Assembly: GCA_964569025.1 (NCBI GenBank)
Contig: CAZMSQ010000010.1
Coordinates: 1-64,000, forward strand
Source: CAZMSQ01 sp964569025
Lineage (GTDB): Bacteria; Bacteroidota; Bacteroidia; Chitinophagales; Saprospiraceae
Reading direction: 5' to 3'
DNA: 64,000 bases
Of the stretch, positions 44,091 through 55,100 are shown piece by piece. Numbering within the stretch: position 1 is the stretch's first letter; every line of letters begins with the position of its first letter. The notes under the pieces were generated by a model. That model was not told where the DNA came from. It saw nothing but the letters and a program-made list of their open reading frames with translations, and searched no databases. The position numbers and the translations under genes are program-made.

Positions 44091-47000
44091 TTAGCGAACC
44101 AATGTGACGCTTCCCTCAAAGACTTCCACAGAGCCATCCTTAAATTCGACCTCTGCAACCCCGACAAAAACATCCGGGGTAAGTAGTTGTCCACGGAATC
44201 TGCCATCCCATCCGTCGGAGCGAGGGTCTCCTGAGGGAAGAAAATCCCTTTTCTCGAAAATTTGCTCCCCCCACCTGTTATAAATTCCGAAACGACGAAC
44301 TCTTGCCACGTCATTCCCGACACTGATGGATACATAATCATTGTATCCGTCATCATTTGGGGAGAACACATTTGGAATAAGTACCCTCCTGGGTTTCCGA
44401 ACCCGAACCCGCATTTCGTCTTCAGCGATACACCCTTTATCATTCAAAACCCTTATGCGATATAAGGTGGTTTCAAGGGGTGTGTCAACACAATTTAAAA
44501 TCCCCGGACACAGAAATGATTCAGGAAGCACCCAGAATACAGAGTCTGCCAATTCTGAGGGTTGAGCAAGGATAAAAGCTTCAGAACCCAGTTCAATCAG
44601 CTGATCATCGCCAAGATCAACAGTGAACAATGGCGGAGAATTTACTTCTACGAGGGTATCCCAGACACACCCTCTGGAGTCCTCGATGGACAACTCATAT
44701 GTGCCGGCGGCAAGATTTGAAAAGACGGATTGGGTGTATGGTCCCTGGTTTTTAAAAAAGTAGGTCATTGGCGGGGTCCCGCCAAGCACCGATTCGATGG
44801 TCATTCTCCCATTCCTGTCTCCATAACAATTAGGTGAATCGGTGCTGATGAGAGCGCCCGTTGGCCGGTCACTGATCTCGGTTACCGTCACCAGTGCCGT
44901 TGCGGAACAGCCATTGATAAGATTTGAAATCACAAGAGTGTACAATCCGGCTTCCGTGGCCTCCACCTCAAGAGACTGTGGATTCCCGAGAAGACCTCCG
45001 GTTGCAGTTTGCCAGAGTGAAATAAAATTTTGCCCCTGAGATGAACCGTTCCCGGACAGCTTCACCCGAGTGGTTACACAATCCAGCTCTCCGCTCACTG
45101 ACGCCACAGCAGTAGGCAGTTCCTTCAACTCCATCACAGTAACCGACCCGGTTGCCTCACAGCCATTCGAGGTATCGGTAATTAGGAGCATGTATGAGCC
45201 CGGGGCAAATACATTGATTTGTTGGATTGATTGAGTCATGGCCCAGCCGGGACCAGACCAGGTGTAGCTATAGTCTGGCCCGGATGATGAACCGACAGCG
45301 TCAAGCAAGATCGTATCCTGAAGACAAGTCAAGGTATCTGGAAGAGAAAGTGAAACCACAGGGATTTCCTGATCCGATTCGACAGAAATAAGCGTTGTGG
45401 TTTGGCACCCGTTGCCGGTGTGGGTCAGCAAGAGGGAATAAGTCCCTTCAGCCTCTATAAGAAAGTTGGAACCTGACGATAGGGCTCCTCCATTCCCATC
45501 AGCCCACAAATAATCGAGCTCGCCTGAGGGCAGGGAAGCAGATGCATCAGCAAGAATAGTTGGTTGGGTACAGGTCAGCAGATAGGGCAAAGAGGGACTC
45601 ATGACCGGCACGGGGTGGACCGTATCCTGAAGGACAAATACCTCCGCTGTATCGGCGCACCCATTATCAGAACGCACTACAACCAGCTGATAAAGTCCCG
45701 GCGTGGAGATTTCAGTATCTGCCTGGTCAGAGAGTATATTTTGCTGTGAATTTGTCCACTCAAAGACGACCTCAGGGCCTGAAGAGGAGCCAGACCCTAC
45801 CAAAGAGACCGTGGTATCTGTGCAGGTGAGTGACCCGTTGACAGTGGCAACTGCTGACGGGGTCTCGACATTCTCTAACACTTCAATTTCTCCTGAAGAA
45901 GCGCAACCATTCATCGTATCTGTGACGACAATCGTATATAACCCAGGAGAGCTGACCTCTGCAAAGGGAGTATCAGAGAAAGCACCTCCTGACGGATCAA
46001 GCCATGCATAGATAAAGGCTCCATTTGCTCCGGATGCAACACTTTGTAACTCCCACTCAGTTTGAAGACAGGTCAGAAGTCCATCCGGCCCGGTATTCAA
46101 AACTGGTGATACGGTGTCCTGAGTCACTTCAACCTGCGCGACTGACTGACAAAGATTGGTCATGCTTGTCAGAGTCAGGGTATATACTCCCGGCTCTGAA
46201 GCTGATATCTGACTTCCCGCCCCAACAATCTGGCCGTCCAGGGTCCAGTTGAATTCGAGATTGGCTGCATTTTGTGCAGCACTTGCGTCAAGAAGAGCTG
46301 AGGGTGTCGCGCATGTGATTAATTGATTGGAAAGGGCGGGAGAGATCGGCGCTGCCGTATCTTGTTCGACGAGTATGGTTTGTTGTGTTTCGCACCCGTT
46401 TTCCAGATTGAGTGCGGATACGGTGTATGTCCCGGGTTGTTGTACCTCCAGATCAAAAGTGGAACCGAGGATTTGGCCTTGATTGTCAGTCCAGCTGAAG
46501 ACAATGCCATTTCCAGGTACTGAAGCATTCAATGTTATGGATTGCGTGCCGCAGGTCAACAAATCAGGAGGGGGTATGCTCAGATTTGGAGAAACTGTAT
46601 CACTGAATATTTGCACATCGACTGAGGATGTACAGCCATTCGTTGGATCTGTTGCACTGAGGGTGTACAGACCAGACGTGCTGACCAGAATGGTATCTTC
46701 ATTTCCAATCTGCAACCCACTTTCTGTCGTCCAGACGAGAAAATAATTCGACGAATCAGGCAAGAAGGCATAGCAGAACGCCTCATTCTGAAGACAATTC
46801 AAAGTATCACCAGAGCCTGCGACAATTTCCGGGTTCACGGTATCACGCACAACAGTTACCTGCTCAAATGATTCACATGAATTCTGTGAATTAAGCACGC
46901 TCAAAGAATAAACACCTGGCTCTGAAACAAGTAGCGTGTTCTGCTGCCCGACCGGCTGGCCATTGGACAACCATTGATATGTAATTTGAGGCCCTGCTGT

Positions 47001-50000
47001 AGAGGCAGACCCATCAAGTAAGACACTATCGCGAAGGCAATTCAGTGTATCCGGTAAAGCTATACCTACAATAGGACTTTCACTATCCGGAGATATCAGC
47101 ACCTGATCACTTGCAGTACACCCATTTCGCAGCAGAGTCACTGTGAGGGTGTATTCGCCGGGCATAAAGACCTCAAGAGTTGCCGAATCGCTCAGAATCA
47201 TTCCTCCATCATCTTCCCATTGATACAAGTGCTGGCCGGCACTGCCAGTCTGGCCGGTGAGAATGAGCGCAGGACTCGTACAATCGAGGGTGGCATCAGG
47301 ACCAGCATCTGGTACAGGCAATTCCACATCTGTAAATATCCTCACCGAATCAACAGATACACAACCATTGACGGGATTTGTCACCTGAATGGAATAGGAA
47401 CCCGAAAGAGAGGTTCTGAATGTATCTGTTGTGCCGACAGGTGCACCCGACTCATCTGTCCAGGTAAAAATCAGTCCAGTATTTCCAGCAGAGGAAGCGC
47501 CGAGCAGAATGTCTGTCTGGAGACAGGTCAGCGTATCAGCCTGTCCGGCTTCAGCTGGGGGGGCCACAGTATCTTGCAGCACAAAAACCTGAGTTGTATC
47601 CTGACACCCATTGTTTTCATCCAGAATGATTAAAGTATACAATCCAGACTCAGAAACAGGAAGTATGGATGAATTGCCGAGGGTTAATCCGGATTCATCG
47701 ACCCAGCTCCATGTGACAACCCCCTGGCCGGAACTCCCTGATCCGTCAAGGACTATCTCCGGGTTGGCACAATCCAGCGTATCCGGCGGAACCACCGATG
47801 CCATAGGGGGAAGTTCGCTTGCAAGAAGCAATACGGAGTCAGATGCGGCGCAGCCATTTTGATTATTGAGCACTGTCAGAACATAAACACCCGGTGTTGA
47901 CACAGTCACAGTCGGCGTAGTCCCAACCGGCAATCCACTTGCATCGGCCCAGACATTGGAAAACCCACTCCCCTCATCAGATCCCGCATTTGTCAAGATT
48001 CCTTCTGGCTGACTGCAGGTAAGTGTATCCGATGTGCCTGCCAGTGCGACCGGAGCGACCGTATCTGCGAAGACTGTGAACTGTGTTGTGTCAGTACAAC
48101 CATTTTCCTGTGACACGATAAGGACATGAGTGCCGGAAACTCCCGTCAGCGACTGGTCCTGCCCGGAAAGTGGTATCCCGGATGGATCTATCCATGAAAA
48201 AGTCAGAGGCCCTGTTCCCAAAGACAGACTCCCATCAAGTCCAACCGAATCCTGAACACAGGTCAGTATCCCAGTGACTATTGCCTCAGCAAGAGGGCTG
48301 ATGGTATCCTGAATAACAAGTACTGAATCAGTTGCCAGGCATCCATTGGTAGAATTGACCGCTGTAACCCGATAAACGCCTGGCGCCTGGGTGGAAATAA
48401 CTGCTGAATCTCCGGAAGAAAATCCATCAGGGTTGGTCCATGAAAACATGAGAAGGCCTGCAGGATTCGAACCAGAGGCATCGAGAAAGACTGTCTCTGT
48501 TATGCAGGTCAGGGTATCTGGGGCAGGAATTGTAAGTTGGGGCACACTCTGGTCTGCCAGAATGGTCACATCCACAGCCGTGCTGCAGCCATTAGGGGCT
48601 GTTGCAATCAATTCAACTGTATCAGGTTCAAAAAAATCAGCCAGGGGTCCTACAAAAATACCTGTATCGAGCAGCCATGAAAACTCAACTCCCTGAGTCA
48701 AAGAAACTGCAGATGCGGAGGCGATTGTATCGACACAGGTAAGTGTTTCCGCAGACACTACTACCTGAGGCGAGAGTGTATCAGACAAAACTTCAAGAAC
48801 CAGTGAATTGGTGCATCCGTTCGGAGCTGTCACTGTGAGTTCATACAATCCAGGCTCATCGACACTTGGCTGGGGCAGGGCCGAGACAAAATTTGAAGGG
48901 CCGGTCCAGAAATAGGCAAGTTGAGAAAAACTGCTTTCAGTTTGAAGCTGTACGACCGGATTGGCACATGTTAGTGTACCAGAGGAACCGCTGATGTCTG
49001 GAATATCTGAATTTTCGACGACCGTAACCATTACAGTATCCATACAACCATTTAGGGCGGTGACATACAAGAAATAATCACCCGGAACTTCTGTAATCGT
49101 ATCGGAGGCCATTGACTCGTAGCCCTGGGGGCCGGTCCATTGAAATGTGAGGCTGTCATTCGGATTGGAAGTCACTGACAGGCTTGCCGTTGCATCCAGA
49201 CACCCGATGATGCCGGCAGCGGGAGAGTAAGGCTCGATGATATTATCGAGGATGACAAATGCTGTATCTGAGTCCACACAACCGGTCGAGGGGTTTTCAA
49301 TCGTCAGGAAGTAGGCGCCGGAATCCAAAACAAAGGGATTCACAAGGGTGCTTGAAAAGCCTTGTGGGCCTGTCCATGTATAAACCAGCTGGCCACCTGT
49401 ACTATCCGAGCTCCCGCTGGCATCCAACTGAAGGCTATCGGTTAGACAATCAAATACAAGATCCGGACCGGCATCAGCGGTGGGCAGGTGGACATCTGCA
49501 ACCACCTCAACTGAGTCGGTTGTCGAACAGACAGGCATACCTCCCGGACCTGACTCGGTGATTGTCAGGATGTAGGTTCCGGACTGTGTCACTTCCACAA
49601 CGGGCAGATCATCAGCCCCTGAAATGCCAGTGCCATCTGCATGAACCCATGAAAAGTCAGCATTCTGACCAAAAGTCGAGCCTGATGCATCCAACAAAAC
49701 AGAGGTGTTGTTGCAGTTCAACGTATCAGGAGTTGCCACGGAGATTTGTGGGTTCAGGACTGTGAGAAACAGATTTATTGTGCTGTCGCACCCATATGCG
49801 GCTTGGCCGGCAAGAATAATCTGATAGATTCCTTCCAAAGAAAAATCGGCATTCCCCACCTCAAAAAAATCTCCCTCACAGATTGTAGCTTCCACATCAT
49901 TGATAGCCGGATCGAGTACGGTCAAATCAAGCATCACAATACTGTCGCATCCATTAACACTGACAAGGTTCACAGTATACATCCCACTGGCGCTGAATGC

Positions 50001-51011
50001 TTCATTACCGATGGAGTATGTCTCACCTGGACAAATTGTAGCCTCAACGTCGACAGGATCAGGTATTGCGTATATCTCAATGGTCAGGCAATTTGTGCTC
50101 AGCTCCCCGCATATCGGGGGCGTGGTACTTTCCAACTGAGCCTGCAAAACCGAAACCGTCAGGCTGCCGTCAGCTGCCGGGATATTGGGCTCGTCAGGGA
50201 TGTAATAAGAAAGTCCGCATACTTCATAAATCCCGACTGGATAGCCGGAAAGATCCGGGGTCAGGGCATATTCTTGAATGATGTCATTTTGAGAAATGAC
50301 GTACAGATAATCATATTCGTTGGGATCTGGGTCTTCATTGAAGGGGTGATTGGGAGGCAAGTCCATGTTCAACTCAGGACTACCCTCACACGCCCCGGCA
50401 AAGCCCGGGTTTGGAAGCATCCCCCCACCGGGATCACATGAAACACATTCGATTCCGGTCTCATCGCAAAATATGATATTGTAATTAATAAAATTCCCCA
50501 TATCCAGCGCCTGCTCGTCTGTCACAGTCAGCGTCCAGGTCCCATCGACGGGTCCTGCATTGAAATCTTCAAGGCAACCGGAATTTGGGTAATAAGATCC
50601 GGTATAGGTTTCATTGGTGGTGAATCCGTCATTGGACCATACCGGAGACTGATTGGGGTCCGGAGCAGCTGGTGAGGCACAGGGCACGAAGAGCACATTC
50701 CATATTGAACCGTCTGTTTCTCCAAACAATCCAATCGGACCGAGCAGCGTCACGGACTGACCGCCCGGGGAAGTTAATGTGATTTCGAGATCACCTACAT
50801 ACTCATGGTCAAAAGACAAATAGACCCCACATACCCCTTGGCTGGGGCTTCCAAGATCATTGTTGACTGCCCCTGACACGTTGATCAGAAAGTCTCCAGT
50901 AAAATTATCTGGCATTTCCTGAGGGCAGTTCGTACAGACACACTGGCTTGACAGACTGTCTACAAGGCCCGGGAAATGGATCACGAAAAGAAGGAAAAGT
51001 AATTTTCTCAT
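44091..51011 (-). CDS. Giant 2306-aa repeat protein with P domain, SprB-like repeat and T9SS type B domain
   Basis: 2306 aa from the ATG at 51011 (signal peptide about 1-23); the frame runs on to 51158 but upstream codons lack coding character. About 25-180: proprotein-convertase P-like domain (YVGDLEITLTSPGGQSVTLLG, DGTWTLTVTD). About 319-424: two NGCDS units like those of the LRR protein. About 426-2050: 20 units of about 85 residues with DTLTC, LDASGS, W-P-G and NGCxxxDSVxV motifs. About 2054-2124: one SprB-type repeat (NCYGDRNGRMTI, LAAGTYELSIEDSRGC). About 2207-2306: type B sorting domain (IPNVFSPNDDGYND, IYNRWGEQIFE). Probably a long cell-surface fibre or adhesin; SprB family members act in gliding, which is only an analogy here. 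Confidence 0.9.
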   Translation of the reverse strand: MRKLLFLLFVIHFPGLVDSLSSQCVCTNCPQEMPDNFTGDFLINVSGAVNNDLGSPSQGVCGVYLSFDHEYVGDLEITLTSPGGQSVTLLGPIGLFGETDGSIWNVLFVPCASPAAPDPNQSPVWSNDGFTTNETYTGSYYPNSGCLEDFNAGPVDGTWTLTVTDEQALDMGNFINYNIIFCDETGIECVSCDPGGGMLPNPGFAGACEGSPELNMDLPPNHPFNEDPDPNEYDYLYVISQNDIIQEYALTPDLSGYPVGIYEVCGLSYYIPDEPNIPAADGSLTVSVLQAQLESTTPPICGELSTNCLTIEIYAIPDPVDVEATICPGETYSIGNEAFSASGMYTVNLVSVNGCDSIVMLDLTVLDPAINDVEATICEGDFFEVGNADFSLEGIYQIILAGQAAYGCDSTINLFLTVLNPQISVATPDTLNCNNTSVLLDASGSTFGQNADFSWVHADGTGISGADDLPVVEVTQSGTYILTITESGPGGMPVCSTTDSVEVVADVHLPTADAGPDLVFDCLTDSLQLDASGSSDSTGGQLVYTWTGPQGFSSTLVNPFVLDSGAYFLTIENPSTGCVDSDTAFVILDNIIEPYSPAAGIIGCLDATASLSVTSNPNDSLTFQWTGPQGYESMASDTITEVPGDYFLYVTALNGCMDTVMVTVVENSDIPDISGSSGTLTCANPVVQLQTESSFSQLAYFWTGPSNFVSALPQPSVDEPGLYELTVTAPNGCTNSLVLEVLSDTLSPQVVVSAETLTCVDTIASASAVSLTQGVEFSWLLDTGIFVGPLADFFEPDTVELIATAPNGCSTAVDVTILADQSVPQLTIPAPDTLTCITETVFLDASGSNPAGLLMFSWTNPDGFSSGDSAVISTQAPGVYRVTAVNSTNGCLATDSVLVIQDTISPLAEAIVTGILTCVQDSVGLDGSLSLGTGPLTFSWIDPSGIPLSGQDQSLTGVSGTHVLIVSQENGCTDTTQFTVFADTVAPVALAGTSDTLTCSQPEGILTNAGSDEGSGFSNVWADASGLPVGTTPTVTVSTPGVYVLTVLNNQNGCAASDSVLLLASELPPMASVVPPDTLDCANPEIVLDGSGSSGQGVVTWSWVDESGLTLGNSSILPVSESGLYTLIILDENNGCQDTTQVFVLQDTVAPPAEAGQADTLTCLQTDILLGASSAGNTGLIFTWTDESGAPVGTTDTFRTSLSGSYSIQVTNPVNGCVSVDSVRIFTDVELPVPDAGPDATLDCTSPALILTGQTGSAGQHLYQWEDDGGMILSDSATLEVFMPGEYTLTVTLLRNGCTASDQVLISPDSESPIVGIALPDTLNCLRDSVLLDGSASTAGPQITYQWLSNGQPVGQQNTLLVSEPGVYSLSVLNSQNSCESFEQVTVVRDTVNPEIVAGSGDTLNCLQNEAFCYAFLPDSSNYFLVWTTESGLQIGNEDTILVSTSGLYTLSATDPTNGCTSSVDVQIFSDTVSPNLSIPPPDLLTCGTQSITLNASVPGNGIVFSWTDNQGQILGSTFDLEVQQPGTYTVSALNLENGCETQQTILVEQDTAAPISPALSNQLITCATPSALLDASAAQNAANLEFNWTLDGQIVGAGSQISASEPGVYTLTLTSMTNLCQSVAQVEVTQDTVSPVLNTGPDGLLTCLQTEWELQSVASGANGAFIYAWLDPSGGAFSDTPFAEVSSPGLYTIVVTDTMNGCASSGEIEVLENVETPSAVATVNGSLTCTDTTVSLVGSGSSSGPEVVFEWTNSQQNILSDQADTEISTPGLYQLVVVRSDNGCADTAEVFVLQDTVHPVPVMSPSLPYLLTCTQPTILADASASLPSGELDYLWADGNGGALSSGSNFLIEAEGTYSLLLTHTGNGCQTTTLISVESDQEIPVVSLSLPDTLTCLQDTILLDAVGSSSGPDYSYTWSGPGWAMTQSIQQINVFAPGSYMLLITDTSNGCEATGSVTVMELKELPTAVASVSGELDCVTTRVKLSGNGSSQGQNFISLWQTATGGLLGNPQSLEVEATEAGLYTLVISNLINGCSATALVTVTEISDRPTGALISTDSPNCYGDRNGRMTIESVLGGTPPMTYFFKNQGPYTQSVFSNLAAGTYELSIEDSRGCVWDTLVEVNSPPLFTVDLGDDQLIELGSEAFILAQPSELADSVFWVLPESFLCPGILNCVDTPLETTLYRIRVLNDKGCIAEDEMRVRVRKPRRVLIPNVFSPNDDGYNDYVSISVGNDVARVRRFGIYNRWGEQIFEKRDFLPSGDPRSDGWDGRFRGQLLTPDVFVGVAEVEFKDGSVEVFEGSVTLVR
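44870..49745 (-). repeat. Twenty ~85-codon repeats
   Basis: Counted by the Cys-containing C-terminal motif (NGCxxxDSVxV and variants): 20 copies. Each has a Cys near the start (LTC or LNC) and one near the end, and most end in D-x-x-x-P. The units are diverged rather than identical, so recent copy expansion is not indicated. Ig/PKD-like fold is inference from LDASGS...YxWTxPxG. Confidence 0.85.
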
Positions 51012-51186
51012 ACCACAGTTCACTTTTTCGGCAATCGGTCTCAACGACAGGAGTGCAGGGCAAATGCGCAGAAAATTCTGCGTGACTGAATGGGGGGAGG
51101 AATCGTTTGGGGGAAGCAGATCTGTTTCGAGAGATGCTAAATTAGAAGAATTTACCATGTATCACACACAAATTTCTCAAAAAACC

Positions 51187-51194
51187 TACATTTG
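51187..51194 (+). promoter_or_regulatory. -7 box TACATTTG for the DUF1573 gene
   Basis: TACATTTG fits TAnnTTTG and lies 33 bases before the ATG at 51228. It also contains the TTG at 51192 that would otherwise be a possible start, which rules out that start. Confidence 0.5.
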
Positions 51195-51227
51195 GGTGCC
51201 TTTTCCAAACTGAAACAGGTGTTGGCC

Positions 51228-51992
51228 ATGCCAGACAACCATTCCACACGAAACAGACGAACATTGAAAGTACAACATTTTGACCAGATCCACACAGCAG
51301 GAGTCTGCACTGTTTTATTCCTGACTGTTTTGAGTTGCGGGCCGGCTGGCGAGACTGACAAAGCAGTGACGGGATTTTCAGAAGTGGCAAACGTCATGAA
51401 ATCTCTTGATGACCATCAACAGCGTGCCACTCTGTATTACGCGCTGGACCTGTCAGATCCAAATCCGACTTCTGAACTCCGGGAAATCTGGTCTGGGTTC
51501 AGCGAATCAGAGCGGCAGGAAATTCTGGCGTTTGCTCAAAACCCAGATGCCATGGCACCCTCGTTTTATCTTGAAAAGGCAAGTGCCTTTCAATCTTCTT
51601 CAAAGGTGCAGCGCATTGGAGAGAATAGCAAACAAAAGCCGGCTCGTACCAGAGACTCCGAAGAAGGGCCTTTTGCAGAAATGGCCTTCGCATCTACAGA
51701 ACACGATTTTGGGCGCATTCTGGACACTGAGGTGCTTCGATATGGTTTTTCCTTCCGAAATACCGGAGATGTGCCCCTCCTCATCGAGGAAGTTACCGGA
51801 ACCTGCGGATGTACTTCGCCATTTTGGACGAAAGAACCAGTGGCTCCCGGGGAATCTGGCACTATTGAAGTGACGTATAATCCAGAGGGTAAATCAGGTC
51901 GTGAAAGGCAACCCATTACAGTTATTGCCAACACACCGACCACTCCAATTCGTCTTTTTGTGGTTGCAGAAGTCGTCTCTGCCGAAAAATAA
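51228..51992 (+). CDS. DUF1573-domain lipoprotein
   Basis: 254 aa from the ATG at 51228. The N-terminus ends a hydrophobic segment with TVLSCG, a plausible lipobox, after an unusually long basic n-region. Residues about 35-150 are charged and unassigned. Residues about 155-250 match DUF1573, an Ig-like HYDIN/ASH-type module: EHDFGRI, FSFRNTGDVPLLI, TGTCGCTSPFW, GESGTIEVTYNPEGKSG. DUF1573 proteins are abundant in Bacteroidota and mostly uncharacterised. It sits divergent from the 2306-aa gene and upstream of the protease gene on the same strand. Confidence 0.82.
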   Translation: MPDNHSTRNRRTLKVQHFDQIHTAGVCTVLFLTVLSCGPAGETDKAVTGFSEVANVMKSLDDHQQRATLYYALDLSDPNPTSELREIWSGFSESERQEILAFAQNPDAMAPSFYLEKASAFQSSSKVQRIGENSKQKPARTRDSEEGPFAEMAFASTEHDFGRILDTEVLRYGFSFRNTGDVPLLIEEVTGTCGCTSPFWTKEPVAPGESGTIEVTYNPEGKSGRERQPITVIANTPTTPIRLFVVAEVVSAEK

Positions 51993-52146
51993 CTGACACT
52001 TGAGCGAATTTTTGATCCTTCTCCGGCATTTTCGCAGTATTTTCCCGACCACACCACGCACATATTCAGGACACCACCTTCGGAATCATTCCGCCCTGTC
52101 CACGGTTCATTAATTGTATCACCTCTTGTTTTCGAATACGTATACT

Positions 52147-55100
52147 ATGCGCAAATCATTCTTCCTCATTTCCTTCCTGACGCTTTCTATCTCATACATC
52201 ACCTCTGGCCAATCGATTTCATACTGGAAGCAGGTCGATGAGCAGTCTATCAGGCTTCCTCAGGGGTCTTCACCATTGGATATTCTTCCGACAGACTATG
52301 CGATTTTCGAACTCGACCTTGAGAAAGTCTCGGAAATTTTAGCTGGTGCACCGGCCGAATTTTCGGGTGCAGGTCTTCCACTCAGCATTCCGATGCCTGA
52401 CGGCACCCTTGCCGATATCGAAACCTGGAACTCTCCGGTCATGGAGCCCGGTCTTAGCCGTCGATACCCGGTGTTGCAAAGTTTTACAGCCCGCCGCACA
52501 GATGGCGCTCAGGCAACTGGCCGTCTCGGGCTGACCTGGCAGGGATTTCACGCCGCCTTTCAGACACCTCGTGGTCCACTGCTGATTACCCCTTATGCAC
52601 AAGGGCAAACCCGTTTTTATCTCGTCTACTTCCTGAATGACATGGATTACTCATTGTACGACCTGCCCGCGGCCAGTTGCGGTGTCACGCATGAGGAGTC
52701 AAAAGAAGACGAAAACCCACCTGGCGTAACGGCGCAACTAGTCTCATCGCGGGGTTCCGGGAGTACTGGGGGAAACCCCATTTCACTGCGCACCTATAGG
52801 ATGGCAATTTCGTGTGTTGGAGAATTTGGGATCCAGCAGGGCGGCACCCTCGAAGGGGTGATGTCGGCTTATATGACCACGGTGAATGTGGGGAATGTGG
52901 TGTGGGAGCGCGACATGGCGATACGCATGATTCTTGCTGATGAAACCGACAAACTGATTTATCTGGACCCCGCTTCTGACCCCTATAATCCCAGCACCAT
53001 CCCGAATGTATTGAGCGTCAATCCCACCCTCTTTGACGCCACAATCGGATTCACCAGCTACGACATCGGCCACACCTGGACGGCGTCACCCACTGGCGGA
53101 GTAGCCGGGCTTGCAGGCCTCGGAGTAGTGTGCAAAACCGGTGGTCAGCACAAATCAAGAGCTGCTTCATCGAACTACACAAACAATGTGGCAGCAATGA
53201 CCATTGAGGTTTTTGCCCATGAAGTTGGTCACCAGTTTTCGGCCAACCACAGTTTTAATAACTGCAATGGCAATGAAAATCCGAGCACTGCTTTCGAACC
53301 CGGCAGCGGCAGCACCATTATGTCTTATGCAGGCTCTTGCGGCAGCAATAATGTTCAGTTTGGCGCTGATGGCTACTACAACATCGGGTCTCTGGAGGAA
53401 TTCATTTCCTACTCCAGACTGGGGGGTGGCAGTACCTGTCCGGTCGTCGATTCAACCAACAATACCGAACCCATTCTCGACCTTCCATATCCGGATGGCT
53501 TTTTCATACCAATCAGCACTCCGTTTGAACTTACTGCCACTGCCTTTGATGAAGATGGCGATGACTTAACCTATACCTGGGAGCAATACAATTTGGGGCC
53601 ACAGGTGCCTCTCGGAAGCCCAATTCTGGGGGCCCCGAGCTTTCGATCTGTGCCGCCGGGCAGCAACCCGACCCGCACATTTCCGCGCCTTTCAAGCATC
53701 CTGAACAACAGCAGTGACGCCCGTGAGGTACTTCCGACATACTCTCGAGATATGACTTTCAAGTGTACTGTGCGCGATAACCACCCGGGTGCCGGAGGTG
53801 CAGTCTGGGATGCCGTTGCCTTTGAGGCCACTGAAGCCGCAGGGCCGTTTCTTGTCCTTGGTCCGAACAGCGGATCAGTTGTCTGGGAAATCGGAAAGAG
53901 CGCTGAGGTGACATGGGATGTTGCCAATACAGACAAGGCCCCTGTGAATTGCCAGTTCGTCGATATTCTGCTTTCAACAGACGGGGGCAACACCTTCCCG
54001 ATCATTTTGGCCAATGATGTGCCGAATAATGGCGAGGCAACCATTGTGGTGCCAAACACGCCCACCGATGATGCCCGTGTCAAAGTGAAAGCCGCAGACA
54101 ACATCTTTTTCGACCTTTCCAACCAGGATTTCGACATCATCATTAATCAGCCGGGATACTATTTTGGACCCGAACCTCTCTATCAGGAGATTTGCGCGCC
54201 ACAAGCGGCACTCATCGAATTCAATACAGCTCCGCTTCTGGGGTATGACAGTCTCCTCGAAGTCAGCCTGATTTCGTCTCTTCCTGTCGGCGCAACACTG
54301 ACTTTCAGCCAGAACCCCTTCAGACCCTCCGAAGGAGCCACGGCCACCATTGACCTGACAGATGTGCTGGTTGGTGGCACCTATGAACTCGAGTTTATGA
54401 TTGTCGCCCCTGACCTCGATACGGCCTTCAGGCAAACAACGCTCTCTGTTACTGCCACAGATTTCAGCGATTTGCAGCTGCTCACCCCAACTGATGGAGC
54501 TGCCGGTGAAAGTCAACTGCCGGTTTTCTCGTGGTCTGCTGCCGCAAATGCAGGCTCTTATCGTTTCGTACTTGCAACAAATCCGGCATTCGGGGCTGAT
54601 GATATTCTCGAGGAAATAGCAGGCATTCAAGATACAGCATTCCAGTCTGTCAACACCTTACTGGAAAAAGGCGAAGTCTATTTCTGGAAAGTCATTCCTT
54701 CCAACGGCTGCGCCAGCCTGGAGCCCAACCTTCCCCATGCATTTTCCACTTTTGAGCAATCCTGTACCGAACGGACAGCCTTTGATCTTCCAAAAGTTAT
54801 TTCAGGGTCAGGCCTTCCTGAAGTGACATCAACAATCAACATTCCTTCCGGGGGTGAAGTAGCTGATGTCAATGTCACCAATGTCAATGGCTATCATGAG
54901 TTCCTGACCGATATCGACATTATCCTTCAGGCCCCAAGCGGAGATAAGGTGACGCTCATAGGAAGTTTTTTCTGTCCGACCTCCGACTTCAATGTCGGAT
55001 TCGACAGTGAGTCCGGGGCCAGCCTCGGTTGCCCTCCGACATCTGGTGGTCTCGTCAAGCCGGCCCAGAGCCTCAGCAAATTCTATGGGCAGGATGCTGA

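Noticed and set aside
48460..48482. GGATTCGAACC, which resembles a tRNA T-loop read in reverse
   Set aside because: It lies inside the repeat array of the 2306-aa coding frame and no acceptor, D or anticodon stem surrounds it.
1238..49745. Repetitive stretches as possible CRISPR arrays or transposon repeats
   Set aside because: All periods are multiples of three, lie within long open frames, and repeat in protein rather than as identical DNA.
51158..51192. Alternative starts for the flanking genes: ATG at 51158 (minus) and TTG at 51192 (plus)
   Set aside because: The 51158 start puts the signal peptide 49 residues inside the protein, and the TTG at 51192 lies within the TACATTTG promoter box.
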